Positions 15,250 through 23,969 of a DNA stretch of 64,000 nucleotides are shown in pieces. Both the position numbers and the translations under genes were made by a program. The stretch covers positions 62,001 to 126,000 of the forward strand of contig OY970338.1 in the NCBI GenBank assembly GCA_963717515.1. The letters are read 5' to 3'. The notes below the pieces were generated by a model. It saw only the letters and a program-made list of their open reading frames with translations, had not been told where the DNA came from and made no database searches. How positions within the stretch are numbered: the stretch's first letter is position 1; every line of letters begins with the position of its first letter. The DNA is from CAYXZQ01 sp963717515 (GTDB lineage: Archaea > Nanobdellota > Nanobdellia > Woesearchaeales > DSVV01).

Positions 15250-16854
15250 ATGATGGCAAAGAAGATAATGTTTGAAGAGAATGCAAGAAAGGCGCTGCAG
15301 GCAGGCGTCAACAAGGTGGCAGACACTGTCAAGGTGACGCTCGGGCCGAAAGGAAGGAATGTTGTACTCGACAAGTCGACAAACCCTACGATAACGAACG
15401 ACGGGGTCACCATCGCAAAGGAGATTGAGCTCCATGACAGGTTCGAGAACATGGGGGCAAAGCTCATCATCGAGGTCGCCTCAAAGACCCAGGACTCAGC
15501 AGGCGACGGCACGACGACAGCAATCATCCTTGCCCAGTCCATGATATCCGAGGGGCTGAAGAACATCACGTCAGGCGCAAACCCAATCGAGATCAAGAAA
15601 GGCATTGAGATAGCCACAGCCGAGGTCGTCAAGTTCCTGAAGAAGCAGTCAGTGGATGTCAAAGACAAGATTATGGAAGTCGCGACAATCTCAGCGAACA
15701 ATGACGAGGAGATAGGCAAGCTCATCGCTGATGCGATGAAAAAGGTCGGAAATGACGGCGTGATAACTGTCGAGGAGGCAAAGAGCATTGAGACCAGCCT
15801 CGAGGTCGTCGAGGGCATGCAGTTCGAGCGGGGATTCATATCACCCTACATGGCGACAGATCAGGAGAAGATGGTGACAGAGTTCGACGACCCCTACATC
15901 CTTATAGCTGACAAGAAGATCAGCAGTGTCAAGCAGATTGTCCCTGTCCTTGAAAAGGTCGCATCAGAAGGAAAGCCGCTCCTCATAATAGCAGATGATG
16001 TCGAGGGAGATGCTCAGGCGGCCCTCATCCTGAACATAATAAGGGGATCGCTCAAGGTATGCGCTGTGAAATCTCCGGGATTCGGGGACGAACAGAAGAA
16101 GATGCTCGACGACATAGCAGTGCTCACAGGCGGCATCGTGATTAGCGAGGACAAGGGCATGAAGCTCGAGGAGTTCAAGGAGGAGATGCTCGGAAGGGCA
16201 AGGAAGGTCAGGATCGACAATGAGAACACGATAATCGTCGAAGGCAGGGGCGAAAAAAAGGCTATCGACAGGAGAAAGGGCCTGATCGAGGCGCAGATAA
16301 AAGATGCTGACTCTGATTATGAGAAGACAGACCTCAAGAAGAGGCTTGCAAGGCTTGGAAGCGGGGTCGCTGTCATCAATGTCGGCGCTGCTACAGAGAC
16401 AGAGATGAAGGAGAAGAAGATGAGGATAGACGATGCCCTCCATGCTACTAAGGCAGCTGTCGAGGAAGGGATAGTCACAGGAGGCGGTGTCACTCTCTAC
16501 AGGGCAAGATCAGTCCTTGATGCGCTGAAGCTTGAGAGTGACCAGCAGACTGGCCTGCATATAGTTCAGAGAGCGCTTGAGGAGCCTATCAGGCAGATAG
16601 CGAAGAATTCGGGAAAGGAGAGTGCAGAGATAATCTCTGTAATCAAGAAGGAGAAGAACCCGAAGGTCGGCTACAATGCAAAGAAGGACATCTTCGAGGA
16701 TCTCTTTGCAGCTGGTGTAATCGATCCGGCAAAGGTCGTCCGTTCAGCCCTTCAGAACGCATCATCGATATCAGCTCTAATGCTGACAACTGAGGCGCTC
16801 GTGACTGAATATGATGCTGAGAAGGACGAAAAGCCTGCGACGATAATCATCTGA
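15250..16854 (+). CDS. groEL: Group I chaperonin GroEL
   Basis: A 534-residue Hsp60. 'TLGPKGRNVVLD' and the ATPase loop 'DGTTTAIILAQ' are intact, as are the central apical domain and the C-terminal 'VVRSALQNASSISALMLTTEAL'. It lacks the Gly/Met-rich tail of most bacterial GroELs, ending 'EKPATIII'. 'gaggtga' precedes ATG 15250, and a second ATG follows directly. It folds proteins in a cage with GroES. The same window encodes a thermosome (53520), so both chaperonin groups coexist, as known for Methanosarcina. Confidence 0.97.
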   Translation: MMAKKIMFEENARKALQAGVNKVADTVKVTLGPKGRNVVLDKSTNPTITNDGVTIAKEIELHDRFENMGAKLIIEVASKTQDSAGDGTTTAIILAQSMISEGLKNITSGANPIEIKKGIEIATAEVVKFLKKQSVDVKDKIMEVATISANNDEEIGKLIADAMKKVGNDGVITVEEAKSIETSLEVVEGMQFERGFISPYMATDQEKMVTEFDDPYILIADKKISSVKQIVPVLEKVASEGKPLLIIADDVEGDAQAALILNIIRGSLKVCAVKSPGFGDEQKKMLDDIAVLTGGIVISEDKGMKLEEFKEEMLGRARKVRIDNENTIIVEGRGEKKAIDRRKGLIEAQIKDADSDYEKTDLKKRLARLGSGVAVINVGAATETEMKEKKMRIDDALHATKAAVEEGIVTGGGVTLYRARSVLDALKLESDQQTGLHIVQRALEEPIRQIAKNSGKESAEIISVIKKEKNPKVGYNAKKDIFEDLFAAGVIDPAKVVRSALQNASSISALMLTTEALVTEYDAEKDEKPATIII

Positions 16855-16861
16855 ACATTCA

Positions 16862-16890
16862 ATGTTTTTTTGTTTTTTTCTCTCATCTTT
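16862..16890 (+). terminator. T-rich terminator after groEL
   Basis: Two runs of seven T separated by one G, followed by further T-rich sequence, start about 10 bases after the groEL stop; this is a typical archaeal intrinsic termination signal. Confidence 0.5.
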
Positions 16891-17030
16891 TCTTTCATTC
16901 TTTTATATACATTCAAGCACAGATATATATTTAAATGATAAACCCCTGTTATACAGAATGCAATGATTATACATGCAAAAGATATTCTGGGAGCAATTAT
17001 ATCATTCTAATATAGAAAAATATATATATG

Positions 17031-17072
17031 ATTAGTATCTTATATTATATTATCATATAAAGTAATACTAAT
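17031..17072. repeat. Inverted repeat upstream of the glycosyltransferase
   Basis: ATTAGTAT (17031-17038) and ATACTAAT (17065-17072) are perfect inverted copies 26 bases apart in a very A/T-rich stretch about 50 bases before the next gene. It may be an operator or simply low-complexity sequence. Confidence 0.3.
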
Positions 17073-17122
17073 TTAGGGATAAGCTGGATTGACGGGATGC
17101 AATTTTATCAACGAGGGACTTA

Positions 17123-18406
17123 ATGTATATCAATGCCCAGATTGGGCGTGATGATGCAATGGGCAAGAACATAGGATTTGTCAGCACAAGGTTCGCAGGG
17201 ACGGACGGCGTCTCACTTGAAGCCAGCAAATGGGCTGAGGTTCTGAGAAAATCAGGTCATGAATGCTATTGGTTCGCAGGAGAGCTTGACAAGAGTCCTG
17301 ACAAGAGCTATCTGGTTCCAGAAGCCCACTTCAAGAACCCGTTGAATGAATACATCAACAAGGTATCATTCGGATCCTGCCGTAAACTATCTGACCATGA
17401 TGCCAGGATGATAACGGATTACCAGGCATTGCTCAAGGATGAGCTGCTCTGGTTCATTGACAAGTACAATATTGACATGATCATAGCCCAGAACTGCCTC
17501 ACGATCCCTATGCAGATGCCTCTCGGGCTTGCATTGACAGAGGTGATTGGTGAAAAAAGGATAGATACTATCGCCCATCATCATGATTTCTACTGGGAGA
17601 GGGAGAGGTTTCTGGAAAATTCAGTCGGTCCATACCTTCACATGGCATTTCCGCCAGACCTTCCCAATATCCGGCATGTGGTCATAAATTCAGATGCCAA
17701 GGAGCAGCTTCTTGAGCGCAGAGGTATTGAATCAATTGTCGTGCCGAATGTCCTTGACTTCGACAATCCGCCTGTCATCGACCTTGGCAAGGCCTATAGG
17801 TTCAGGCAGGAGATGGGCCTAAAGGACCATGAGAAGATGGTTCTCCAGCCGACCCGAGTAGTGGAAAGGAAGGGAATCGAATATGCGATTGAGCTGCTTC
17901 GGGGACTGAAGGATCAGGATATGGTGCTTGTCATATCTCATGAGGCAGGAGACGAGGGGTTAGAATACAGTGACCGGATCAAATCTACTGCAAAACGCAA
18001 GGGGGTAAAACTGTTATTTTATGAGGGGAAGATAGCCAACCCTATATACAGGGATGGTGATTATCTTGATAAGGAAATAACGCTCTGGGACACATATCCT
18101 AGTGCAAACCTTGTCACATTCCCAAGCACTTATGAGGGATTCGGAAATGCATTCCTTGAAGCGATACTGTTCAGGAAGCCCTTGATGGTGAACAGATACT
18201 CAGTCTATAAGCGTGATATCGCACCGAATGGTTTTGATGTTGTTGAGATTGACGGCCATCTCACAGATGATACAGTCAAGAAAGTAAGGGAGACGACATT
18301 ATCTGAAAGCCGGCAGAGGGAAGCTGCTGAAAAAAATTATGATATCGCAAGGACAAAATTTTCATACAAGGTACTGGAAGATGCTTTCGAACAGCTGATG
18401 AATTAG
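17123..18406 (+). CDS. GT4-like glycosyltransferase
   Basis: A 427-residue glycosyltransferase with two Rossmann-like halves. The N-terminal half begins 'GKNIGFVSTRFAGTDGVSLE' (donor/acceptor loop with Gly-rich turn). The C-terminal half contains 'LQPTRVVERKGIEYAIELL' and the E-x7-E-like 'FPSTYEGFGNAFLEAILF' typical of GT-B, GT4 enzymes. It transfers a sugar from an NDP donor; the acceptor is unknown. ATG 17159 (MGKNIGF) is an alternative start that matches the family better. It overlaps the ZPR1 gene tail to tail by four bases. Confidence 0.82.
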   Translation: MYINAQIGRDDAMGKNIGFVSTRFAGTDGVSLEASKWAEVLRKSGHECYWFAGELDKSPDKSYLVPEAHFKNPLNEYINKVSFGSCRKLSDHDARMITDYQALLKDELLWFIDKYNIDMIIAQNCLTIPMQMPLGLALTEVIGEKRIDTIAHHHDFYWERERFLENSVGPYLHMAFPPDLPNIRHVVINSDAKEQLLERRGIESIVVPNVLDFDNPPVIDLGKAYRFRQEMGLKDHEKMVLQPTRVVERKGIEYAIELLRGLKDQDMVLVISHEAGDEGLEYSDRIKSTAKRKGVKLLFYEGKIANPIYRDGDYLDKEITLWDTYPSANLVTFPSTYEGFGNAFLEAILFRKPLMVNRYSVYKRDIAPNGFDVVEIDGHLTDDTVKKVRETTLSESRQREAAEKNYDIARTKFSYKVLEDAFEQLMN

Positions 18407-18930
18407 ATATTCTTCTTCTCAGCCTTCTCTGATATGATTGCAGAATTCCCTGTCTTGTCCTCGATTATGATCTTGAGCTTCTCTTGGCCCCACATGACTT
18501 TCTGCAGCTTCTTGAGCATGTTCTTTGCTTTCTTCTGCTCATCCTTCTCCTCTGCATTGTCCCTGGCCTGTTCGATGATCCTTATGAACCGCCTGAGAAG
18601 GCCCTCTATGTTGGTTATGAAACCCTGCGCAGCCTCGCCCGGCTCCATTGTTATCATGTGTGGGATCCTGACTGTCCCTTCTGCTGATTTGACGACCCTT
18701 ATACTCATATCATCTTCAGAGGCGACCTCTATGGTATACCTTGCGCCTTCGTGCTTCTCAGCGCACTCGACATCAGCCTTGTGATACCTGCAACCGGAGC
18801 ATGTCATCGAATAGAGGAATACCTTCCCGAAATATGGTATATCCTTCTCCATCTCCGTAAGGGTCAGGTTCTTGGTCCTGCACATCGGGCAATCCTGCCC
18901 GGGAAGGGATTCTATCTTGTCTTCAGCCAT
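18403..18930 (-). CDS. ZPR1-type zinc finger protein
   Basis: A 175-residue archaeal ZPR1 homolog. The single C4 zinc finger (CPMC near residues 14-19 and CSGC near 44-47) is followed by the double-stranded beta-helix and 'LQKVMWGQEKLKIIIEDKTGNS', matching the ZPR1 domain end. The eukaryotic protein assists folding of eEF1A; the archaeal role is not settled. A TATA-like site at about 18950-18960 suggests a leaderless mRNA starting at ATG 18930. Confidence 0.85.
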   Translation of the reverse strand: MAEDKIESLPGQDCPMCRTKNLTLTEMEKDIPYFGKVFLYSMTCSGCRYHKADVECAEKHEGARYTIEVASEDDMSIRVVKSAEGTVRIPHMITMEPGEAAQGFITNIEGLLRRFIRIIEQARDNAEEKDEQKKAKNMLKKLQKVMWGQEKLKIIIEDKTGNSAIISEKAEKKNI

Positions 18931-18977
18931 GCTCTTCCAATCTTCCTGTATGTATATATAATTTTCTATTCTCCAGC

Positions 18978-19106
18978 CTAACTCTCGCTCATGCCCATAT
19001 GCTTCATTATCTTTGCCAGCTTCTGGTTGACCGCACGCAAGCTGTAGACAATCGATATTATCGACCCTGCTGCAATTGCTATCAATGTTATGATAACCTG
19101 ATCCAT
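18978..19106 (-). CDS. Small single-helix membrane protein, 42 aa
   Basis: A 42-residue frame starting MDQVIITLIAIAAGSIISIV: one membrane helix followed by a basic amphipathic tail ending 'HMGMSES'. 'ggggtgat' 4-5 bases before the ATG is a clear ribosome site, which is why I accept the gene. It lies between ZPR1 and sepF on the same strand. Function unknown. Confidence 0.6.
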   Translation of the reverse strand: MDQVIITLIAIAAGSIISIVYSLRAVNQKLAKIMKHMGMSES

Positions 19107-19195
19107 CTTATCACCCCAGCCATATCCATGTTCATATCAGTATTTAAAATTATTGGAATTGAACAATCAAAATATATTAAGAAAGAATGGAAGAA

Positions 19196-19582
19196 TTATT
19201 CGACTGTCTTTGTCTGCTTTGACCTGTATATCTCAGCAAATGATGGCACTGCAACGATATAGTCATCTCCGAAACCTGCAATGTCGCCGTCAATGACGTC
19301 AGTCGTCTTCTTCAGCTTGTTTATAGCCCTCTTGAGCTCGACAAGGTCCTTGTCCTTGAGGGATTTGATATTGACAAGGCAGATGGTATAGCCTTCCCTT
19401 AGGCTGTCAAGGATTGGTTTCACATCAGAGAAGTCCTCGATGACAAAAGGCCTAACAATAATCTTGCTCTTTGCATCGCCGGAGGAGACTGTGTCAAGCT
19501 CGACATATTCCTCCTCTGCGTCCTCGTGTTCAAGATCTTCTTTGGAGAATGTTCTTTTGATGTGATCCATAAGTTTTTTCAT
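19196..19582 (-). CDS. sepF: Archaeal SepF, FtsZ membrane anchor
   Basis: A 128-residue protein. The first 12 residues (MKKLMDHIKRTF) form a basic amphipathic helix suited to membrane binding. An acidic linker follows, then the SepF core ('KIIVRPFVIEDFSDVKPILDS', 'GDIAGFGDDYIVAVPS'). Archaeal SepF binds the FtsZ C-terminus and tethers the division ring. FtsZ is encoded at 10050-11324, so the two are in the same window but not one operon. Confidence 0.85.
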   Translation of the reverse strand: MKKLMDHIKRTFSKEDLEHEDAEEEYVELDTVSSGDAKSKIIVRPFVIEDFSDVKPILDSLREGYTICLVNIKSLKDKDLVELKRAINKLKKTTDVIDGDIAGFGDDYIVAVPSFAEIYRSKQTKTVE

Positions 19583-19645
19583 TTGTTTACCCTCCTTGAA
19601 TAATAATACTTAAACTGTCATGGTTATATATAAACTTTTTGTTTT

Positions 19646-19786
19646 TCACAGGAAAATGGACTTGACAACCCTTCCAAAAAGCCACATGTCCAGGACGGTC
19701 TTGTTGAAGAGTCCGGGATAGAACCAGGAAAAAAGATTGATGAAAATGAAGAAAAAATTCTTCCCGAGCTTCATGGGCTTGTCCAT
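19646..19786 (-). CDS. Small hydrophobic protein, 46 aa
   Basis: A 46-residue frame starting MDKPMKLGKNFFFIFINLFS, with one or two aromatic-rich hydrophobic stretches and a basic N-terminus. Its start lies 13 bases after the stop of the upstream coiled-coil gene, suggesting one operon with it and with sepF downstream. Function unknown; the reading frame is short, so confidence is moderate. Confidence 0.45.
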   Translation of the reverse strand: MDKPMKLGKNFFFIFINLFSWFYPGLFNKTVLDMWLFGRVVKSIFL

Positions 19787-19798
19787 CAGCCAGACCCT

Positions 19799-20359
19799 TT
19801 ATTTCGTCCCGTAGTAGAAGAACTTGTCTATCGCCACGTCCTCTGAGCTGAATCCTCCTGAGCGGGGGCTGGATGGTGCCTGTCTCTGGACACTCTCCTG
19901 GGGTGCTCGCATCGGCTCTGCGGGCTTCTCTTCAGCAACATGGACCTGGACATGAGACTCTTCGTCCCTGCTCCTGGCTGCAGGTTCTGCGACTTTTTTC
20001 GCCTCGAGCATCTCCCTGAGCTCCTTTATCATCTCATCCTGAGAGCTTAATTTTTCAGTCATCCTGTTTATCTCAGAAGAGAACTGGTCGGCGAACGACT
20101 GGAGGATGTTCTTCACCTGCTCCTCATCGAATACCTTTCTCTCTGCCGCCTGCTCTGTCTCCAGGGTCTCCTGGCTTTCATCCCTGTGGATAGATATCTT
20201 CTGGTCAGGTTCGACAAACACCTTTGAGAACTGGGTCTCATCCACAGTCCCAACCATGTCACCTGCCATGCTTGCGGCATCCTCTCTTGTGGCTGCAAGG
20301 CCGTGCTGCTTGAGTGTGTCAGCAAGCACATTCATTTTTTTCAGTTTGTCAACATTCAT
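19799..20359 (-). CDS. Coiled-coil hypothetical protein, 186 aa
   Basis: A 186-residue hydrophilic protein. The N-terminus 'MNVDKLKKMNVLADTLKQHG' is followed by a short helix pair. A coiled coil spans about residues 75-120 ('ILQSFADQFSSEINRM...MLEAKK'), and a Pro/Ser-rich disordered tail ends in a compact 'VAIDKFFYYGTK'. I recall similar openings in other DPANN genomes but cannot assign a function. It is upstream of sepF on the same strand, so a role near the division site or cell envelope is conceivable. Confidence 0.65.
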   Translation of the reverse strand: MNVDKLKKMNVLADTLKQHGLAATREDAASMAGDMVGTVDETQFSKVFVEPDQKISIHRDESQETLETEQAAERKVFDEEQVKNILQSFADQFSSEINRMTEKLSSQDEMIKELREMLEAKKVAEPAARSRDEESHVQVHVAEEKPAEPMRAPQESVQRQAPSSPRSGGFSSEDVAIDKFFYYGTK

Positions 20360-20456
20360 GATATCACCATATTAGTATATTTATTCGTATATTAATCTAA
20401 ACAAACTTATATTTAAAACTTTCGATTTCAATAGAACGCCGGATGAAGGGATTAAT

Positions 20457-20945
20457 TCAGAGGCCTGTGAAACCATTGCCCTGGACCTGGAACAGCCTTT
20501 TTGCTGAAGATTTGCTGGCTGAGTGAAGAACCTCTCCAATGAAAATTATGTGGTCGCCTGCCTCTACCTGGTCAACAACCCTGCATTCAAGAGTAGCAGA
20601 GGCCTCTCTGACTGTAGGGCAGTCGACAGAAGTCCCATCCTCCCTGGTGAGCCCTGACTTGTCGAACTTGTCAATATGCTCACCTGAATGGGTTCCGCAG
20701 AACATGGCAGCATCCTTCAATTCTGCAGAGATGAAGTTGACTATGAACACTTTCGACTCATCTATCAGCTTTCTTGAGAATCTTGTCTTTCCGACAGATA
20801 TTGCATAAAGCATAGGATCGAATGAAACGCACATATGCCCGTTCATGGTAATGATATTGTCCTTCAAAGCCTCAAGCCCAAGGACTGCAGCCCTGCCACG
20901 GCTTGTCACGAGGACTGTCTGGACAGGCTTTGATATCTCATGCAT
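20457..20945 (-). CDS. Flavin reductase-like FMN-binding protein
   Basis: A 162-residue split-barrel protein of the flavin-reductase-like family. It matches the fold's pattern: 'TVLVTSRGR' (strand 1), 'MLYAISVGKTRFSRKLIDES' (flavin-binding turn), 'FIVNFIS' and 'DHIIFIGEVL'. It could reduce FMN with NAD(P)H or act as a flavoprotein electron carrier. ATG 20945 (MHEISKPVQ) is chosen because an upstream extension in the frame lies within the neighbouring gene. Its start overlaps the end of the DUF1189-like gene by eight bases, implying translational coupling. Confidence 0.78.
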   Translation of the reverse strand: MHEISKPVQTVLVTSRGRAAVLGLEALKDNIITMNGHMCVSFDPMLYAISVGKTRFSRKLIDESKVFIVNFISAELKDAAMFCGTHSGEHIDKFDKSGLTREDGTSVDCPTVREASATLECRVVDQVEAGDHIIFIGEVLHSASKSSAKRLFQVQGNGFTGL

Positions 20946-21720
20946 TCTGGTACCTGTATTTCCTTTCGCTGATAAGGAGGATTGATATCGTGAACAGAAG
21001 GATAAAAAGGGCAACATGGATGTAATGCAAATTTATGAGCATTATATTGAATGGCTCTGCAAGTAGCAGGATTGTAGATGAATAAAGTGCACAAAGGAGT
21101 ATCTGTCGGAATCTCATCTTCAGTTTGAATGCCCTTATCAGCACGTAGGCAATGATGCTCAGCATGTAAATGATTAACAATGACTTTACCATCATGAACA
21201 ATAAGTATCCTAGCAGGATTCCCGGAAACATCAGGACAAGTGCGAGATATAGGAAATCACCCAGTCCTTTCGGGTCTTTGCCCAGATTAGTATAATCTGT
21301 CGTCACTGGTTTGCTGTTGAACAGACAGAGAGGTCTCAGGAGCATACATGACAGCGGTTTTCTCTGTATCTCACTGCTCGTTATCAGGATGTTCTGGCCT
21401 GTATAATTCATGTCATTGGCAATCACGATATTCTGCTTGCCGAAGACTATCGGCTCGCTGAAGCTGCAGCTAACCTTCAGGGTGTCGAGCTTTGCAAGCT
21501 CATTGTCGAGGGTGGCATGCAAAGAGACCATGTTTATCCCTATCAAGACACCGAGGATCAATGATGATATCAGGATTATTCCAAGAAAATATTTCACAGA
21601 TGAGGTCATGGGCCTTGCTGAAAGGTCATGGTATTTTTCAGGATTGAATGTCTTCAGAAGAGTCTTGAGAAAGAAAAAAAGCCTGTCCTCAGGAGGCTTG
21701 TCAAAGATTTTCTTGGCCAT
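20938..21720 (-). CDS. DUF1189-like membrane protein
   Basis: A 260-residue protein. Its architecture is a soluble N-terminus ('FLKTLLKTFNPEKYHDLSAR'), one membrane helix at about 45-66, an external loop of about 90 residues, and four to five more helices (about 155-250). This architecture and the opening resemble DUF1189 proteins, of unknown function. It is followed with overlap by the flavin reductase gene and preceded by a methyltransferase 16 bases upstream, so the three probably form one operon. Confidence 0.65.
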   Translation of the reverse strand: MAKKIFDKPPEDRLFFFLKTLLKTFNPEKYHDLSARPMTSSVKYFLGIILISSLILGVLIGINMVSLHATLDNELAKLDTLKVSCSFSEPIVFGKQNIVIANDMNYTGQNILITSSEIQRKPLSCMLLRPLCLFNSKPVTTDYTNLGKDPKGLGDFLYLALVLMFPGILLGYLLFMMVKSLLIIYMLSIIAYVLIRAFKLKMRFRQILLCALYSSTILLLAEPFNIMLINLHYIHVALFILLFTISILLISERKYRYQNA

Positions 21721-21736
21721 ATCATCCCTGTCATGT

Positions 21737-22216
21737 TCACTGGTTTTTAAATTTTGCTATGAAGATGATGTCCTTGTCATGCTCAATCCTCTTCAATACA
21801 GAGAAATGCCTGTTGACAATATCCTCGATAAAATCCCTTTTTTTGGATCTTTTCTGGAATGTCAATGCAAAAACTCCCTTGCAAACCCTCTTCATCTCCA
21901 TCGCTGCTGCTTCAATGTCAGTGAAATTCTGCAATGCTGTCACAGAGACGACAACATCGAATGCTTTGTCCCTGAAAGGGAGCTTCTCAGCATATCCCAA
22001 GACCTTGGGTATATCTGCTCTCCTCAGCAGCCCAATGCTTGGGTCCAACCCTATCACCTTGCAGCCGAAATCACCAAAATATGGCCCGCAGCCGATGTCG
22101 AGAAGGAGAGACGAATCGCTGACAGTAATATTGTCCTTTATGATGGCAATCTTCTCAAGCTGTTCCTCTCTATGAAGCTCTTCATAGCCTTCGGAGATGT
22201 CATCATAATAAGTCAT
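21737..22216 (-). CDS. Small class I SAM methyltransferase
   Basis: A 159-residue methyltransferase. Motif I is 'LLLDIGCGPYFGDFG', the adenosine-binding acidic strand is 'VIGLDPS', and 'AFDVVVSVTALQNF' is motif II. The core is shorter than usual because the region between motif I and strand 2 is trimmed. ATG 22216 (MTYYDDISEGYEE) has 'gggtgtgg' about 8 bases upstream; a TTG further up (22234) is less likely. Substrate unknown. Confidence 0.78.
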   Translation of the reverse strand: MTYYDDISEGYEELHREEQLEKIAIIKDNITVSDSSLLLDIGCGPYFGDFGCKVIGLDPSIGLLRRADIPKVLGYAEKLPFRDKAFDVVVSVTALQNFTDIEAAAMEMKRVCKGVFALTFQKRSKKRDFIEDIVNRHFSVLKRIEHDKDIIFIAKFKNQ

Positions 22217-22270
22217 TCTGTTATCCACACCCAAGTCCAGATTTCCTGAAAATGAGGTTTTCAGAAATGT

Positions 22271-22621
22271 TCACATCCTGTGTAAAGCAGCCTCAAATTC
22301 AGACATGAGCGCGTTGACGGATTTTGCATCAACGACTTCAGCATCGACCTCATGCTTAATCTTCTCAATCCTGAATCTCATCCCCTGCTCAAGCGAATGG
22401 AGCCTGCTTATAAGGCCTTCAGGGACGCGTTTGCCGACTTCTCTTTTGCTCCTGAACACCCTGATTGCCTGGTTCAGTCTTGAATGGAAACCATCAAGGT
22501 TTTTCAGGATCCCTTCTTCAATCCGGATTATCTGCTCTTCCCTTCCCTTAAGCTCTTTTAAGATTGCATCTTCATGGGTTTCTGTCTCCTGGACCCCGAA
22601 TATCTTCTTCATTACGCCCAT
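22271..22621 (-). CDS. Helical hypothetical protein, 116 aa
   Basis: A 116-residue, almost entirely helical, charged protein beginning MGVMKKIFGVQETETHED. Heptad-like repeats through the middle ('IRIEEGILKNLDGFHSRLNQ') suggest a coiled coil. 'gaggtaa' sits about 6 bases before ATG 22621, which is preferred over an upstream extension. It is 54 bases upstream of the methyltransferase gene. I do not recognise it. Confidence 0.6.
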   Translation of the reverse strand: MGVMKKIFGVQETETHEDAILKELKGREEQIIRIEEGILKNLDGFHSRLNQAIRVFRSKREVGKRVPEGLISRLHSLEQGMRFRIEKIKHEVDAEVVDAKSVNALMSEFEAALHRM

Positions 22622-22734
22622 TGTTTTTACCTCATTGCTGGATTCGTACAATTGTTATATAAATATTTCCTTAATGAGCGGCAGCAAGAAGCGGGTTTCG
22701 CAAAACTTTTAAACCCATCTGATATCTCCAAGTC

Positions 22735-23565
22735 ATGACGCATGAACTGGTTATGAGTCTTCTGAAAAGATATACCGGACACAATAATATTGAGCTCACC
22801 TCCAGGGGGAACACAGCCATATTTGCGGCTCTCTATGTGGCCAGGAAACTTGCTCCAAGGAAGAAGAACGTCCTGATACCTGACCAGGGCGGATGGTTGA
22901 CTTATAAGAAATATCCCAAGATGCTCGAGATGAAGGTCGTTGAGCTCAGGACTGACCTGGGTGTGATTGGACTTGACGAGCTGAAAAAGGCCCTGGATTC
23001 ATATGATGTCAACTGCCTGCTCTATCAGAACCCTGCAGGGTATTTTGCAGAACAGGATATAAGGAGGATACATGAAGCATGCAGAGGGAAGTGCACTATC
23101 ATACTCGATGTGTCAGGTTCGCTCGGAGACATGAGCATGTGCAATGGCAGTCATGCAGACATCATGGTAGGCAGCTTCGGCAGGGCAAAGCCTGTCAATG
23201 TCGGCTATGGCGGTTTTGTATCTATCAGGGAAGAAAGGAACTATAGCCTGGCAAAGGAGATATTCAACACTACTGCATTCGATGACGATTATCTGGAGCC
23301 GTTGTGCAGTGAGCTAAAAGGTGTGAAGGATAAGCTTGAATATTTTTACTCTGAGTCTGAAAAGATAAAATCAGAGCTGGCGGATTTCAAAATCGCCCAT
23401 AGGGACAAGAGAGGGATAAATGTGATCGTGATGTATGATATTGAAAAAGAGAAGCAGGAGATTATAGCTTACTGCGAAAGAAATAAATATGAATACACTC
23501 AATGCCCAAGATACATACGCGTCATGAAGGATGCGATATCGATTGAAGTCAAAAGACTGAGGTGA
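22735..23565 (+). CDS. PLP-dependent fold type I enzyme (aminotransferase-like)
   Basis: A 276-residue protein resembling the DegT/DnrJ or class V aminotransferase large domain. It shows 'TSRGNTAIFAALYVARKLAP' (cofactor phosphate loop), 'CLLYQNPAGYFAEQDIRRIHE', an Asp in 'IILDVSGSLGD' (pyridine nitrogen) and Lys in 'GSFGRAKPVNVGYGGF' (Schiff base). It is about 100 residues shorter than usual, with a reduced C-terminal domain. It is followed six bases later by a zinc-ribbon gene, so they are probably one operon. Substrate unknown. Confidence 0.7.
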   Translation: MTHELVMSLLKRYTGHNNIELTSRGNTAIFAALYVARKLAPRKKNVLIPDQGGWLTYKKYPKMLEMKVVELRTDLGVIGLDELKKALDSYDVNCLLYQNPAGYFAEQDIRRIHEACRGKCTIILDVSGSLGDMSMCNGSHADIMVGSFGRAKPVNVGYGGFVSIREERNYSLAKEIFNTTAFDDDYLEPLCSELKGVKDKLEYFYSESEKIKSELADFKIAHRDKRGINVIVMYDIEKEKQEIIAYCERNKYEYTQCPRYIRVMKDAISIEVKRLR

Positions 23566-23571
23566 GGATAT

Positions 23572-23964
23572 ATGCTGAGAGAGCCACAATCAATGGATGA
23601 AGTGATATATTTTACAAACAGGACCCTGGAGGGCAGCGGCAAGGCAAGGGCATGGGTCTACAAGAAGGTCTGCCCCGAGTGCGGAAAGGCAAAGATGGGA
23701 AAGCCTGTCGAAGGCGGGAAGGTAAAGATTAGGGCCAATGAGTATGTCTGCCCTGAATGCGGCCACACTGAGGAGAAGAAAGAGCACGAGGAGAGCCTCA
23801 TGGTCGAGGTACAGTACACATGTCCCCATTGCGCAAAGGAAGGCGAAGCGACAACCGAATACAGGAGGAAGAGTTTTGAAGGTGTTCCGGCGTATGTCTT
23901 TACGTGCGAAAGCTGCGGTAAGAAGTTAGGGATTACAAAGAAGATGAAGCAGGGGAAGAAATAG
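23572..23964 (+). CDS. Zinc-ribbon protein, 130 aa
   Basis: A 130-residue protein with four CxxC knuckles: CPEC (about 34-37), CPEC (60-63), CPHC (83-86) and CESC (111-114), enough for two zinc ribbons. Spacing and Lys-rich ends suggest nucleic acid or ribosome binding. 'gtgaggat' precedes ATG 23572; the downstream Met (MDEVIYFTNR) is an alternative start. It resembles conserved archaeal zinc-ribbon proteins of unknown function. Confidence 0.72.
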   Translation: MLREPQSMDEVIYFTNRTLEGSGKARAWVYKKVCPECGKAKMGKPVEGGKVKIRANEYVCPECGHTEEKKEHEESLMVEVQYTCPHCAKEGEATTEYRRKSFEGVPAYVFTCESCGKKLGITKKMKQGKK

Positions 23965-23969
23965 GTTTA

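Noticed and set aside
15213..15839. 208-codon minus frame inside groEL
   Set aside because: Antisense shadow; low-complexity hydrophobic translation and no ribosome site.
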